The translations under genes and the position numbers were made by a program. The notes under the pieces are model-generated. The model worked only from the letters and a program-made list of their open reading frames with translations, was not told where the DNA came from and ran no database searches. From UBA1181 sp045601045 (GTDB taxonomy: Bacteria; Bacteroidota; Bacteroidia; Bacteroidales; Paludibacteraceae), in assembly GCA_045601045.1 (NCBI GenBank), contig JAZRZA010000066.1:21212-85211 (forward strand): a stretch of DNA of 64,000 nt. The letters run 5' to 3'. The stretch's first letter is position 1. Each line of letters opens with the position of its first letter. Positions 32,879 through 41,774 of the stretch are shown piece by piece.

Positions 32879-33523
32879 CTACAACTCCACCCTCATCGTC
32901 TTGGTCAATGTTTTACCACCCTCGAAAGAGATGGTAAATACAACATTATGGGGCATTAAAGGAACAGACTGTGGCAAAATAATCTCGATGCTACCATTGG
33001 ACCATAAAGACTTTTCTTTCTCCGTGAAATCCGAGAAAAGCTTCTCTACATGTTGCAAATGCTCCATATCATTAGGGTAATTGTTCAGCACAAACTCACC
33101 CCATGAACTCACATAAACTTTCAAGTAATCGCATAGATTGCAACCCGCTGGCATATCTTCCCCATAATTGACATCCGCAACTAATGAAATCGAGGTGACA
33201 GGGAAGGCGCATACAAACGTCTCGCAATCATTCCACCCATTCCAATGGTCGTCATGATACAAATTGGAGATGGAATCAAACAATTCGTGGCGCGGCACAC
33301 CAACGGAACTTTCCCCAGAGGATACCCTTTCTCCATTAACACGGAAACTTAGATAATACGCTCCATCGGATGTTTTGCCATACGTCGCGCTCTCAAAGGT
33401 ATCTGGCAAAAAATAATCATTCACTAAATGACTGGAGCGAAACGATGCCTCCGGAGTAGAATCGTCTCCACAAGAGGTAATCAATAGGGCCATCACCGCC
33501 CATACATAAATAAGTTTCTTCAT
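32879..33523 (-). CDS. Lipoprotein of unknown function, partner of the C10 peptidase
   Basis: 214 residues with a lipobox (LLITSCGDD, C18). The mature part is beta-rich with a C-terminal HNVVFTISFEGGKTLTKTMRVEL resembling an immunoglobulin-like edge. No enzymatic motif. It follows the C10 peptidase gene by 12 bp on the same strand. C10 peptidases in Bacteroidetes are often paired with small inhibitor or accessory proteins, so an inhibitor role is possible but unproven. Confidence 0.7.
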   Translation of the reverse strand: MKKLIYVWAVMALLITSCGDDSTPEASFRSSHLVNDYFLPDTFESATYGKTSDGAYYLSFRVNGERVSSGESSVGVPRHELFDSISNLYHDDHWNGWNDCETFVCAFPVTSISLVADVNYGEDMPAGCNLCDYLKVYVSSWGEFVLNNYPNDMEHLQHVEKLFSDFTEKEKSLWSNGSIEIILPQSVPLMPHNVVFTISFEGGKTLTKTMRVEL

Positions 33524-33535
33524 ACGCTGAAAATT

Positions 33536-34981
33536 TTACCGCCAAGCGGCGTGAATTTCTAAATTATATTGATAATTATAGGTCTCTCTTCCCTTTTGGG
33601 TATCATAATCTTCTCCCCGCTGCACATCAAAACATCCAGCGGAAAAATAACCATTGTTTTTACCATTCCATCCCCAGTTGACATGGAGCAACGGATGTTC
33701 ATAGATGGTATTCACATAACGATTGGTCGATCTATTGGTGGAGTTGTCCAACGTGTAGGTGTAACAATCATATCGCGATGTGGTGTAGCCGTCCACCACC
33801 CAAGCGTGCCCATCATAAGCGACGAAGGCTACTTTCTTTTGCTTTCCATTCATCAAAATAGGCCTGCGAAGATCCAGATACCCCTTCGCCTTCTCGAATG
33901 TGAACGACTGTGTACCGCATCCCGAATAACCGCAAGCCTTCAAATAGGACATTGCATCAGACTCCTTCGCCGAACTACCGTCACAACCATAATCCATATC
34001 AATGTTGAGACCGATGCCATACAGCAATTCACCCACCTGCTTTTGAGTCTCTTTTTCATCAAGATTTTCCGCATTCTTTTTTTTCACGATCTCGTTCCAA
34101 TTCGGAGAGAGGCTTCGCTTCGTGCGTCGATCGATTTGATAGGAGATGGCTTTAGGATATTGGTAATAGGCCATCAACTGCCCGATAGCTACCGCCCAAC
34201 ATCCTGCCGGCGCATGACCGCTTACATTTGACTTACACGTTTTCATCAAATCATTATAGGGAGAACCGCTTTGCGCCCATGTGGTAGGCAACAATGGCGC
34301 CACCTCCTCCTTGCCTTTCAACAACTTAAAGGATCCAGTAGATACGCTCCTCAATGATGCGCCCTGATCGGAACTATCTTCCTCCAGCATCCTCTCAGCC
34401 ATCTCCCTCAACGAGTCTTTCTCCACCTCAAACGTAAGGATCGACGCCTCCATATATTGCTGCGCATTCTCCAAGAAAATAGCTAACCCAGGATTATCAA
34501 TCGAGTCACCAAGCGTTCCACTTTCTACGCATGCCAACACCGGACATCCCACGCGGTCGTCCGCACAGATAATGGCAAAACCGGCACTGTCGGCGAAATT
34601 GCATACAAAGGCCATCGTATCGGGCAGAGCGACCTCCTCGCCACCAGCGCGTAAAGCACTGGACCTTCGCTCCAACACCCTTCCGCCATTCACGATCCTC
34701 CTTGCGCCGGAACTTCGCAACTGGTGCTCTCCTTCCTGCGGGAAATAGAGCGCCGCTGCATCTTCCGCCAAGGCGGCAGCCTCCTCCCAACTCATCGTAT
34801 GGTTGGTGGCATACAACGCCTTATAATTTAGTGTGCTTTTAGACAATTCCTGCATATCACTCTTGGGATTAATTGTTAGAGACTCCTTTTCACAACTCGT
34901 GAAAAACATAAGATAACCACTCAACATCACCCACGCAAGGCGATTCTTCCCCCGCGCTTTTACATTTTGTTTCACAAACAT
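33536..34981 (-). CDS. C10 family cysteine peptidase, lipoprotein type
   Basis: 481 residues. The N-terminus has a hydrophobic segment ending in a lipobox (MFFTSCEKE, C30), suggesting outer-membrane attachment. After a Spi-like propeptide (about 50-200), the catalytic C261 is in PAGCWAVAIGQLMAYY and H392 in YDGHAWVVDGY, followed by HVNWGWNGKNNGYF. It is about half the size of the other C10 enzyme in this window and lacks its C-terminal extension. First gene of a two-gene operon, with a perfect palindrome at the predicted transcription start. Confidence 0.88.
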   Translation of the reverse strand: MFVKQNVKARGKNRLAWVMLSGYLMFFTSCEKESLTINPKSDMQELSKSTLNYKALYATNHTMSWEEAAALAEDAAALYFPQEGEHQLRSSGARRIVNGGRVLERRSSALRAGGEEVALPDTMAFVCNFADSAGFAIICADDRVGCPVLACVESGTLGDSIDNPGLAIFLENAQQYMEASILTFEVEKDSLREMAERMLEEDSSDQGASLRSVSTGSFKLLKGKEEVAPLLPTTWAQSGSPYNDLMKTCKSNVSGHAPAGCWAVAIGQLMAYYQYPKAISYQIDRRTKRSLSPNWNEIVKKKNAENLDEKETQKQVGELLYGIGLNIDMDYGCDGSSAKESDAMSYLKACGYSGCGTQSFTFEKAKGYLDLRRPILMNGKQKKVAFVAYDGHAWVVDGYTTSRYDCYTYTLDNSTNRSTNRYVNTIYEHPLLHVNWGWNGKNNGYFSAGCFDVQRGEDYDTQKGRETYNYQYNLEIHAAWR

Positions 34982-35013
34982 AACAAGGTAAAATTTTAGT
35001 TAAACATTTTATT

Positions 35014-35039
35014 GTTGGAAATCCAACAGTGCAAATATA
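35014..35039 (-). promoter_or_regulatory. -7 box and palindrome of the C10 peptidase operon
   Basis: TATATTTG on the minus strand (35032-35039) is a perfect -7 box. Immediately downstream is a perfect 14-bp palindrome GTTGGA-AA-TCCAAC (35014-35027) covering the expected start of transcription, a likely operator or 5' hairpin. Confidence 0.55.
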
Positions 35040-35111
35040 GATATATTTTTAATATTTCACAACAATAACCGTAAATAAATAAAAATTATCAATTATAAGG
35101 AATTACAAAAA

Positions 35112-35147
35112 AAGCCATCCAGACCGCCTTGACGATCTGGATGGCTT
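35112..35147 (-). terminator. Terminator of the GH30 gene
   Basis: AAGCCATCCAGA (35112-35123) and TCTGGATGGCTT (35136-35147) form a perfect 12-bp stem followed by T residues on the minus strand. Confidence 0.9.
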
Positions 35148-35166
35148 AGAAACTAGGGTATATCTA

Positions 35167-37341
35167 TTATTTCACTTCCACTTTGAAAGAATCTGTCTCA
35201 TTGGAGAGGACATAGAGACCTGTGCTTAATCCACGCTCTTTGAGCATCTCTTCCACATAATCTCCTGACTTGATATCCACACTCATCAAGATTCTTCCCG
35301 CAATATCCACAACCTTGAATGTGCCACAAGGCGTATTAGCGGATATCTCCTCCATTCCTGTAAGATCAGGATGCTCCGCCTCGAAGTTGATCCAATCAAT
35401 GTTGGTGTAGTTGCCATCGATGTTGATACGCATCACGTGTTTACCCTCCTCGATACGTGAGGTTGTTCCCTCCAACGTATAGTAGGTGTCCCAGCTCGTA
35501 CCCTCTGGAAGCGATACCTTGGAAACCACTTGATTGCCATCAATAGAGACACTGAAAGCGGAAACTTTACTACCAGAAGCCACTTTTGCCGTCCACTTGT
35601 AAGTATCGGAGTTCTTCACATCCACGGTGTATTCCAACCACTCACCCTCATTGGTGTAACCGACCGCCAAGCCATCGTCACTCTTCACAACATCTACCCC
35701 CTCGTTGGTACGGAAGGATCCATCTCCTTGATTCTCATCGTCGTTGTCTAGATAAGCGACGCCGCTACCACCCAAATCATACGCCTCCGCTTGGATCTTT
35801 CCTGGGATAGTGGCTGCTGTGCCATTGTAAGGCGTTTGTGGCACGTGAACCTTGACCGTCACAGAGGCCTTGCCCTCGTTGCCCTCGTTGTCTTTCGCCA
35901 CAGCGACCAACTCGTAGGTTCCCTCTTTCACACCTTCCCAAGTATAGGTATATGGCGCACTGGTGGATTCACCCAATTTTGTGGTGCCATTGTAGAAGGT
36001 GACAGATTGAATGGCTCCATCCTCGTCACTTGCCTCAGCGGTCAACTGAATGGATGCCGGAGCCTCCAAATCGTCTGTCGCGGTAGGCGAGGTGATCTTA
36101 ACTACCGGAGTGCCCTTCTTCGCACCGCCAACCAATGTCACGACACTGCGAGCCTCCATGGTGATTTGGAACGAACCGTTGGAAGCGATGTCCGACTCCT
36201 TCTTCACATTCTTCGAACCACTGGTCACATAACGCTCCCAACTTGCGATCTGAACACCTGGCACCGAAACGGTGAAGGTCTTGGCTGCATCGTTGCTATT
36301 GACAATGACAATCACCACATTACCATCCTTCTTAAAGGCGGAGACATTGACATTGTTGGTTGGGTGTTGGGTCGCGTCCACACGAACGAAGCCCGGACGC
36401 ACGAACTTTGAATAGTGGGAGAAACAGTAGCCACGCTTGGTGATGTTACCGTTATCCTTCATCAAACTGTAAGAACGACGAATGTACCACCATACATAGG
36501 TCTGGAAATTTCCAACCACCACCGCATTGGTCATGTGGTCCGCCACCTGCAAAGCCTCTGGCCACAAATCCGCGTCGCTGGAACTATTCGGATAGTACAC
36601 CTCGGTCATCCACAACTCCTTGCCGGCTCCCTTTTGTTGGAAAAGCGGATAGCTCATCTGGCTCACCTGCGTACCATAAAGGTGCGTAGCAAGAATATCC
36701 AAATTGGCAAGTGCCCTGTCGTTCTTCAAAATAGGGTCTGTAGTGTTCTTATTGTACTGGAACGCCTCTGGCGCCATCACTCTACATTTGATGTCTTGCG
36801 CATTGTTCGCCATAAAGGTAGCCATATCGTTAGGCTCCCACCATGTCCAGTCCGCACCATAATCCGGCTCGTTCTGGATAGACATCGCATACAAAGGGAC
36901 ACCATTGTTCTTCATATAATCGATGAACTTATTCAGATGTTGCACATAAGCACCATACGAACTGCTCTTCAAACGCTTCGAGTTCTTATATGACTCACAC
37001 ATGTTCGAAGGGGGACTCCAAGGTGAGGCGAAGACGGTAACGCCCTTCTTCACCGCATATTGAGCGGTAGCGACCTCATTGGGCCATGCGCTCTCATTGG
37101 GATCGACATGGATACGGAGGACAGAGAGTCCCAATTGGTTATCGCCATTATCGAAAGCGGTCTTTCTTTGGCTCTCGGAGAGATCTTGGATCCATCCGGG
37201 GAAGTTAATACCTCCGAATCCTTTGATCTCCTGATAGGTTTTGTTGACATTGACATTAATGGTCTGCGCTCCCGCCATCAAAGGCAAAGCCGCCATACAA
37301 GCCAAGGCCCATCTCTTCATTCCTTCTTTAACTAGTTTCAT
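35167..37341 (-). CDS. Secreted GH30 (xylanase-type) glycosidase with Ig-like and CBM6-type domains
   Basis: 724 residues. A signal peptide (cleavage near MAGAQ) is followed by a GH30 catalytic domain (about 28-410) with acid/base E158 in SIQNEPD and nucleophile E247 in WMTEVYY. The early IKGFGGINFPGW and SPWSPPSNMCESYKN favour subfamily 8-type glucuronoxylanases over glucosylceramidases. Then come an immunoglobulin-like domain (about 415-505, VKITSPTATDDLEAPASIQL), a CBM6-type domain (about 515-655, IQAEAYDLGGSGVAYLDND) and a type IX-like sorting tail. A second in-frame ATG at codon 8 would also give a good signal peptide. Confidence 0.88.
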   Translation of the reverse strand: MKLVKEGMKRWALACMAALPLMAGAQTINVNVNKTYQEIKGFGGINFPGWIQDLSESQRKTAFDNGDNQLGLSVLRIHVDPNESAWPNEVATAQYAVKKGVTVFASPWSPPSNMCESYKNSKRLKSSSYGAYVQHLNKFIDYMKNNGVPLYAMSIQNEPDYGADWTWWEPNDMATFMANNAQDIKCRVMAPEAFQYNKNTTDPILKNDRALANLDILATHLYGTQVSQMSYPLFQQKGAGKELWMTEVYYPNSSSDADLWPEALQVADHMTNAVVVGNFQTYVWWYIRRSYSLMKDNGNITKRGYCFSHYSKFVRPGFVRVDATQHPTNNVNVSAFKKDGNVVIVIVNSNDAAKTFTVSVPGVQIASWERYVTSGSKNVKKESDIASNGSFQITMEARSVVTLVGGAKKGTPVVKITSPTATDDLEAPASIQLTAEASDEDGAIQSVTFYNGTTKLGESTSAPYTYTWEGVKEGTYELVAVAKDNEGNEGKASVTVKVHVPQTPYNGTAATIPGKIQAEAYDLGGSGVAYLDNDDENQGDGSFRTNEGVDVVKSDDGLAVGYTNEGEWLEYTVDVKNSDTYKWTAKVASGSKVSAFSVSIDGNQVVSKVSLPEGTSWDTYYTLEGTTSRIEEGKHVMRINIDGNYTNIDWINFEAEHPDLTGMEEISANTPCGTFKVVDIAGRILMSVDIKSGDYVEEMLKERGLSTGLYVLSNETDSFKVEVK

Positions 37342-37446
37342 GTTAGTATGTGTTTTTCTTGATTCGGGTATATATGATATCTCCCCTCCTCCTGGTTATA
37401 CAATAATCTACTTTTAGACGCCACAAATGCGTGTTGCTTACGTTTG

Positions 37447-37454
37447 CAAACATA
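37447..37454 (-). promoter_or_regulatory. Promoter -7 box of the GH30 gene
   Basis: TATGTTTG on the minus strand, perfect TAnnTTTG, giving a leader of about 100 nt. The leader contains TACTTTTAGACGCCACAAAT (37410-37429), which recurs with one change at 58008-58027. Confidence 0.5.
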
Positions 37455-37618
37455 GCGTTATATCCGCCAAACGGATAGAAAATTTCGTTCTTTCCATAGT
37501 AAAATTGTGTCAAAAGAGCCGTCCATATTGCGATTTAGGCGAAAAATCCTTTACTTTGTAAAAGGTGGAAGGGAAGGGAAACCCTTTAAGAACCTGAGGA
37601 GTAATTAAATTTAATATA

Positions 37619-38986
37619 ATGGAAAAACAAAAAAGATTTTTTCTCACAGAGGATGAGATTCCAAGAGAGTGGTACAACATCGTGGCTGATATGAAAAACA
37701 AGCCGCTTCCTATGTTGAACCCACAGACCAAGAAGCCTATCACAGTAGATGAGATGTGCGGACTCTTCAACCGCGCATGTTCAGAGCAGGAGTTGAACAC
37801 CACCGACGCGTGGATCGAGATCCCGGAGGAGGTGCGCGACATGTACAAGAGCTACCGCTCCACGCCGCTCGTCAGAGCATACGGGTTGGAGAAGGCATTG
37901 GACACGCCAGCCCACATCTACTTCAAGAATGAGAGCGTAAGCCCTGTGGGATCCCACAAGTTGAACTCCGCATTAGCGCAAGCATATTACTGCAAAAAAG
38001 AGGGCGTCACCAACATCACCACCGAAACAGGTGCTGGACAATGGGGTGCGGCTCTCTCCTACGCCGCCAAGGCATTCGGCCTTGAGTTGGCTGTATTCAT
38101 GGTGAAGGTAAGTTACCACCAAAAACCTTACCGTCGTTCCATCATGCAAACCTACGGCGCGCAGGTGGTGCCATCTCCAAGTATGTCAACCCGCGCCGGC
38201 AAGGATATCTTGACCAAGAATCCAAACTACCAAGGTAGCTTGGGTACCGCCATCTCCGAGGCTGTGGAGTTGGCTATGCAAACCCCTAACTGCAAATATG
38301 TGTTGGGTAGTGTGTTGAACCACGTGACCCTTCACCAGACCATCATCGGTTTGGAGGCAGAGAAGCAAATGGCTATGGCAGGCGAATACCCAGATATCGT
38401 GATCGGTTGCTTCGGCGGTGGATCCAACTTCGGCGGTGTCTCCTTCCCATTCATGCGACACAACCTCTTGGACGGAAAGAAGACCGAGTTCTTAGCTGCC
38501 GAGCCAGCATCTTGTCCTAAGTTGACCCGCGGTGTCTTCCAATACGATTTCGGTGATGAGGCTGGTTACACCCCAATGTTGCCTATGTACACTTTGGGAC
38601 ACACCTTCGCCCCTGCCCACATCCACGCCGGCGGTCTTCGCTACCACGGTGCGGGAACCATCGTGAGCCAATTGATCAAGGATGGTTTGATGCGCGGTGT
38701 GGATATCCCGCAACTCGAAACCTTCGAGGCCGCTACCCTATTCGCCAAGGCTGAGGGTATCATCCCCGCGCCAGAGTCTTCTCACGCGATCGCTACCGCC
38801 ATCCGCGAGGCGAAGAAGTGCAAAGAGGAGGGCAAGTCAAAAGTTATCCTCTTCAACTTGTCTGGACACGGTTTGATCGATATGACCGCTTACGACCAAT
38901 ACATCTCAGGCGATTTGACCAACTACGAATTGCCAGAGCAAGAGATTACAGATAATATCAGCAAATTGGAGAAGATCATCAAGTAA
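37619..38986 (+). CDS. trpB: Tryptophan synthase beta chain, TrpB2 type
   Basis: 455 residues, longer than TrpB1 (about 400), with the N-terminal extension EDEIPREWYNIVADM and PVGSHKLNSALAQAYY typical of TrpB2 enzymes. The PLP lysine is K114 in SHKLNSA, and GGGSNFGG binds the PLP phosphate. It condenses indole with serine. No trpA or other trp gene is adjacent, fitting TrpB2 enzymes that work with free indole or as indole scavengers. Strong codon bias suggests good expression. No recognisable trp leader is seen upstream. Confidence 0.92.
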   Translation: MEKQKRFFLTEDEIPREWYNIVADMKNKPLPMLNPQTKKPITVDEMCGLFNRACSEQELNTTDAWIEIPEEVRDMYKSYRSTPLVRAYGLEKALDTPAHIYFKNESVSPVGSHKLNSALAQAYYCKKEGVTNITTETGAGQWGAALSYAAKAFGLELAVFMVKVSYHQKPYRRSIMQTYGAQVVPSPSMSTRAGKDILTKNPNYQGSLGTAISEAVELAMQTPNCKYVLGSVLNHVTLHQTIIGLEAEKQMAMAGEYPDIVIGCFGGGSNFGGVSFPFMRHNLLDGKKTEFLAAEPASCPKLTRGVFQYDFGDEAGYTPMLPMYTLGHTFAPAHIHAGGLRYHGAGTIVSQLIKDGLMRGVDIPQLETFEAATLFAKAEGIIPAPESSHAIATAIREAKKCKEEGKSKVILFNLSGHGLIDMTAYDQYISGDLTNYELPEQEITDNISKLEKIIK

Positions 38987-39010
38987 GGGATTTTCTAAAT
39001 ATACTTCAGA

Positions 39011-39040
39011 AAGGGCTGCCCGACGGGTGGCCCTATTTTG
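39011..39040 (+). terminator. trpB terminator
   Basis: AGGGC (39012-39016) with GCCCT (39030-39034) and an inner CCC/GGG, followed by ATTTTG. It overlaps the -33 element of the next promoter. Confidence 0.65.
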
Positions 39041-39067
39041 TTCAATCGAACCGAATGATTACTTTTG
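39037..39067 (+). promoter_or_regulatory. Canonical Bacteroidetes promoter of the YcxB-like gene
   Basis: TTTG (39037-39040), 19 bp, then TACTTTTG (39060-39067): perfect consensus, 35 bp before the ATG. Confidence 0.75.
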
Positions 39068-39102
39068 CGGATGAATTTTATTACCCTATATTTTTATGAA
39101 TT

Positions 39103-39600
39103 ATGGAAATTAAAAACGAAACGATTCTGACTCATCAGCAGTTGGCTGAGATTGTGCTTCGAATGAAAAAAGTAAGGATACGCCAGTTTTTTGTAGCAGC
39201 AATTTTCCTTCTAAATACCACCTTATTTATTATGGATTGGATGAAAACTGAGGAAATCGACATGGGTTTGGCGTTTTTTTCGATACTAATGCTTCTAATA
39301 CTCATTCGTATCCCTATTCGACTACGTTCAACATATAAGGACATCACTGGCAACTCAGACTCCTCTTGGTCATATATCTTCAAGGATACTGAATTGGAAT
39401 GTGCTAAAAACGATGGAAGGGTAAAAAACGACCAAGCAACTTATCTTTATGAATCCCTCTCTCGCTTGGAAATAAGGAAAGATTATATTATCCTATACGT
39501 TTCAAAAGCAGAGTTTTTACCAATCGATAAAAAGGGGTTCTCCTCCGAAACCGAGATGAATGAGGTGATTTCCGTATTAAGAGGCAAACTGAAGAATTAA
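39103..39600 (+). CDS. YcxB-like membrane protein
   Basis: 165 residues. Two hydrophobic helices (about 28-45 and 55-72) separated by a short loop, then a soluble domain (SWSYIFKDTELECAKNDGRV... LEIRKDYIILYVSKAEFLPIDKKGF) with the strand pattern of the YcxB-like fold. No enzymatic motif; function unknown. Monocistronic with an excellent promoter. Confidence 0.7.
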   Translation: MEIKNETILTHQQLAEIVLRMKKVRIRQFFVAAIFLLNTTLFIMDWMKTEEIDMGLAFFSILMLLILIRIPIRLRSTYKDITGNSDSSWSYIFKDTELECAKNDGRVKNDQATYLYESLSRLEIRKDYIILYVSKAEFLPIDKKGFSSETEMNEVISVLRGKLKN

Positions 39601-39631
39601 GACTTAACTCTCGGCAAACGATATACTAGTA

Positions 39632-40477
39632 TTATTCTTTCTTGTCACTGGTGATCACATCAATCTTACCACCACGCATCTTCTCCTTCACTACCTTGCG
39701 GAAATAGAAGCTATATCCCTTGATTTGACGAAGCGTCTGCATGGAGAAGAACTTTTGGGAGATAGGACGTTGGTAGGAGTGGATAATGGATACATAAGGC
39801 AAATAGACCGTCTTGTACCCTACGGTAGAGAGTCGGCGACAGAAATCAGCATCCTCCGGACCATAGAAAATACGGTCATCCAAGAAACCAACTTTCACCT
39901 GCGCCTTACGTCTGATCAACTGGCAAGCGCCTATCACAAAATCAACCACCATAGGCTCATTGCCCGCTACCTGATGGGAAGGATAGAGCGTTTTATCGTA
40001 AGAATCCTGAAAAACCTTATAGCCAGATTGTTGCATCATATTGTGGATACCGCTCTTGATAATTCCCATACGGGTTGGAAACCGTTTGCTGCTGGCTTGC
40101 GGAAGACCATCCTGGCCAATCAGTTTGCAGCCACAAACACCCACATCCGGATGGCTATCCATATAATCCACCATCGCATGGAAAGCCTCTGGGTTCATCA
40201 CCGTATCGCTGTCCAAAAATAGAACATACTCGCTAAGGGAGTTTACCAAACCCATATTTCTCGCGGCGGCCACACCTCGGTTGGTCGCGCAAGTAATCAT
40301 TTTTATAGAGGGATATGAATGAGTCAATGCAGCACGTGTACCGTCCTTGGAAGCATTGTCTATATACAAGATCTCCACATCTGGATCGTTCATCAAGAAC
40401 TCCAATGATGCAAAATTCTTCTCTAAATAGTGCCAAGAATTATGTCCGATAACGATAATTGATACCTTCGTCTTCAT
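39632..40477 (-). CDS. Family 2 glycosyltransferase
   Basis: 281 residues, GT-A fold. KVSIIVIGHNSWHYLEKNFASL at the N-terminus, ILYIDNASKDGT, VLFLDSDTVMN (DxD-type metal site, about residues 91-101) and FYGPEDADFCRRLSTVGY (about 215-232) are typical of rhamnosyltransferase-like GT2 enzymes. It transfers a nucleotide-activated sugar to a surface polysaccharide or lipid acceptor at the cytoplasmic face. No polysaccharide cluster surrounds it. Confidence 0.88.
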   Translation of the reverse strand: MKTKVSIIVIGHNSWHYLEKNFASLEFLMNDPDVEILYIDNASKDGTRAALTHSYPSIKMITCATNRGVAAARNMGLVNSLSEYVLFLDSDTVMNPEAFHAMVDYMDSHPDVGVCGCKLIGQDGLPQASSKRFPTRMGIIKSGIHNMMQQSGYKVFQDSYDKTLYPSHQVAGNEPMVVDFVIGACQLIRRKAQVKVGFLDDRIFYGPEDADFCRRLSTVGYKTVYLPYVSIIHSYQRPISQKFFSMQTLRQIKGYSFYFRKVVKEKMRGGKIDVITSDKKE

Positions 40478-40547
40478 ACTTTAATCTCCTCCTTCTCCAA
40501 AGGAAGCCATAATATAAAAGTAATATGGTTTCACCCCTAGGGAAGTA

Positions 40548-40555
40548 CAAATATA
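40548..40555 (-). promoter_or_regulatory. Promoter -7 box of the GT2 gene
   Basis: TATATTTG on the minus strand, 70 bp upstream of the ATG. The rest of the gap 40556-40706 shows nothing recognisable. Confidence 0.5.
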
Positions 40556-40706
40556 CAAAATTCTAAAACGCCTAATACGTTAGGAGGCACATTCGGAATA
40601 TTTCTTACCTAATGTATATAAACAAGCGCTATAATCTCTTAATACGGCCGAAAAATGACGAATGACGCACTTTTTCAAGAGAAAAAACAGCAGAATCGTC
40701 CAAACA

Positions 40707-41111
40707 TTAAAAGGAATGATAAATAAGATAGCCCCAAACGGAACCAATTACCAGCAAAAGTACCAATTTACCCTTCCACACCGAAAGAAACTGTTCCAAG
40801 GACAACCACCATCCATAGGACCTATCGGGTGACAAAGCTAAAACCACGGGCCCTACCACCAAGATAGGTAGCGCCAATATAACAAGTGGATGGATAAGGA
40901 GCGCCTGAGTGAACTGTCCTTTCAAGAAGCACAGAACCGCAGTCGTCAAACCACATCCAGGACAAGGGAGGGTGGTAAGCCTACGGAAAGGACATACCAC
41001 CCAGCCATCCTGCTCAGCGAAACATAGATTGTTTATCACCCAGACATAGGCAATAACAAAGAAGATCGCCGCAAAACGTATAAAAGATTCTTTTGACCTA
41101 AATGAAGCCAA
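40707..41111 (-). CDS. DUF2752 membrane protein
   Basis: 134 residues with three hydrophobic helices. LPCPGCGLTTAVLCFLKGQFTQALLIHPLVIL (about 48-80) is the DUF2752 signature with its CPxCG-like cysteines. Function unknown. The start appears to be TTG: the frame is closed by a stop 18 bp upstream and no suitable ATG follows. It lies 12 bp after the TM2 gene, so the two form an operon. Confidence 0.8.
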   Translation of the reverse strand: MASFRSKESFIRFAAIFFVIAYVWVINNLCFAEQDGWVVCPFRRLTTLPCPGCGLTTAVLCFLKGQFTQALLIHPLVILALPILVVGPVVLALSPDRSYGWWLSLEQFLSVWKGKLVLLLVIGSVWGYLIYHSF

Positions 41112-41123
41112 CCTCGTCTTCCA

Positions 41124-41702
41124 TTAATTTTCCTCACTACCCTGAGGCTTTGGCGCATATTGCGCGTAACTCTCCTCCTTTGGCGCATAATCCATAGGAT
41201 TCTCGCTACCTGGCGCGCGCATCTCAACCTCTTCTTTCACAGAGACGATCTGACCATCTACGATGGTGCGATTCGATGGCTCTTCAATTCTGTTTGCAAC
41301 CTCCTGTTCCTCCACTGGTCGAACAGGGATCTCTTGCGAAGGACGCTGCTTCTTCACAGACAAACGATTGATCAATGAGACGATCTTCTCCGCATTGCAG
41401 GAACGAGCCTCTCCCATAATCATAAAGATGTCCACCACAGACCAGATACCAAATCCGCCGCAAGTCAATAACTTGAAAACACCCAATGTGGTTTGACCCA
41501 AATAAAAACGGTCGATTCCCAAGGCTCCTCCCACTACGGATAGCACCATCGCGATAGAAGGTTTCTTAAATTCACTGCCCAAAACCTTCAACGCCTCCTC
41601 ATCAGGCACTCTGGTAAGGCCTTCGGCAATTCTCGGAACATCGTGTTCATCAAAGCAACCTGCATTGTGCAAGAGAAAACTCTCAATTCTATTACTCTCC
41701 AT
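41124..41702 (-). CDS. TM2 domain-containing protein
   Basis: 192 residues. The TM2 domain (about 50-105) has the pattern VVGGALGIDRFYLGQTTLGVFKLLTCGGFGIWSVVDIFMI with the DRF-type turn between two helices. The N-terminus is soluble, and the C-terminal 80 residues are polar and low-complexity (PSQEIPVRPVEEQEV..., ...YAQYAPKPQGSEEN). TM2 and DUF2752 genes are commonly adjacent in Bacteroidetes. Role unknown. Confidence 0.88.
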   Translation of the reverse strand: MESNRIESFLLHNAGCFDEHDVPRIAEGLTRVPDEEALKVLGSEFKKPSIAMVLSVVGGALGIDRFYLGQTTLGVFKLLTCGGFGIWSVVDIFMIMGEARSCNAEKIVSLINRLSVKKQRPSQEIPVRPVEEQEVANRIEEPSNRTIVDGQIVSVKEEVEMRAPGSENPMDYAPKEESYAQYAPKPQGSEEN

Positions 41703-41740
41703 ATCTTTCTCTATTAAATTTTCTTTATTACTTATTCGCG

Positions 41741-41748
41741 CAAATATA
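41741..41748 (-). promoter_or_regulatory. Promoter -7 box of the TM2-DUF2752 operon
   Basis: TATATTTG on the minus strand, 38 bp upstream of the TM2 start. Confidence 0.55.
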
Positions 41749-41774
41749 TAATATAAATCACAATGGACAACGCA

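Noticed and set aside
37455..37618. Bacteroid-trp leader motif upstream of trpB
   Set aside because: Only short weak hairpins are visible and I could not match the gap to the motif; no Trp-rich leader peptide.
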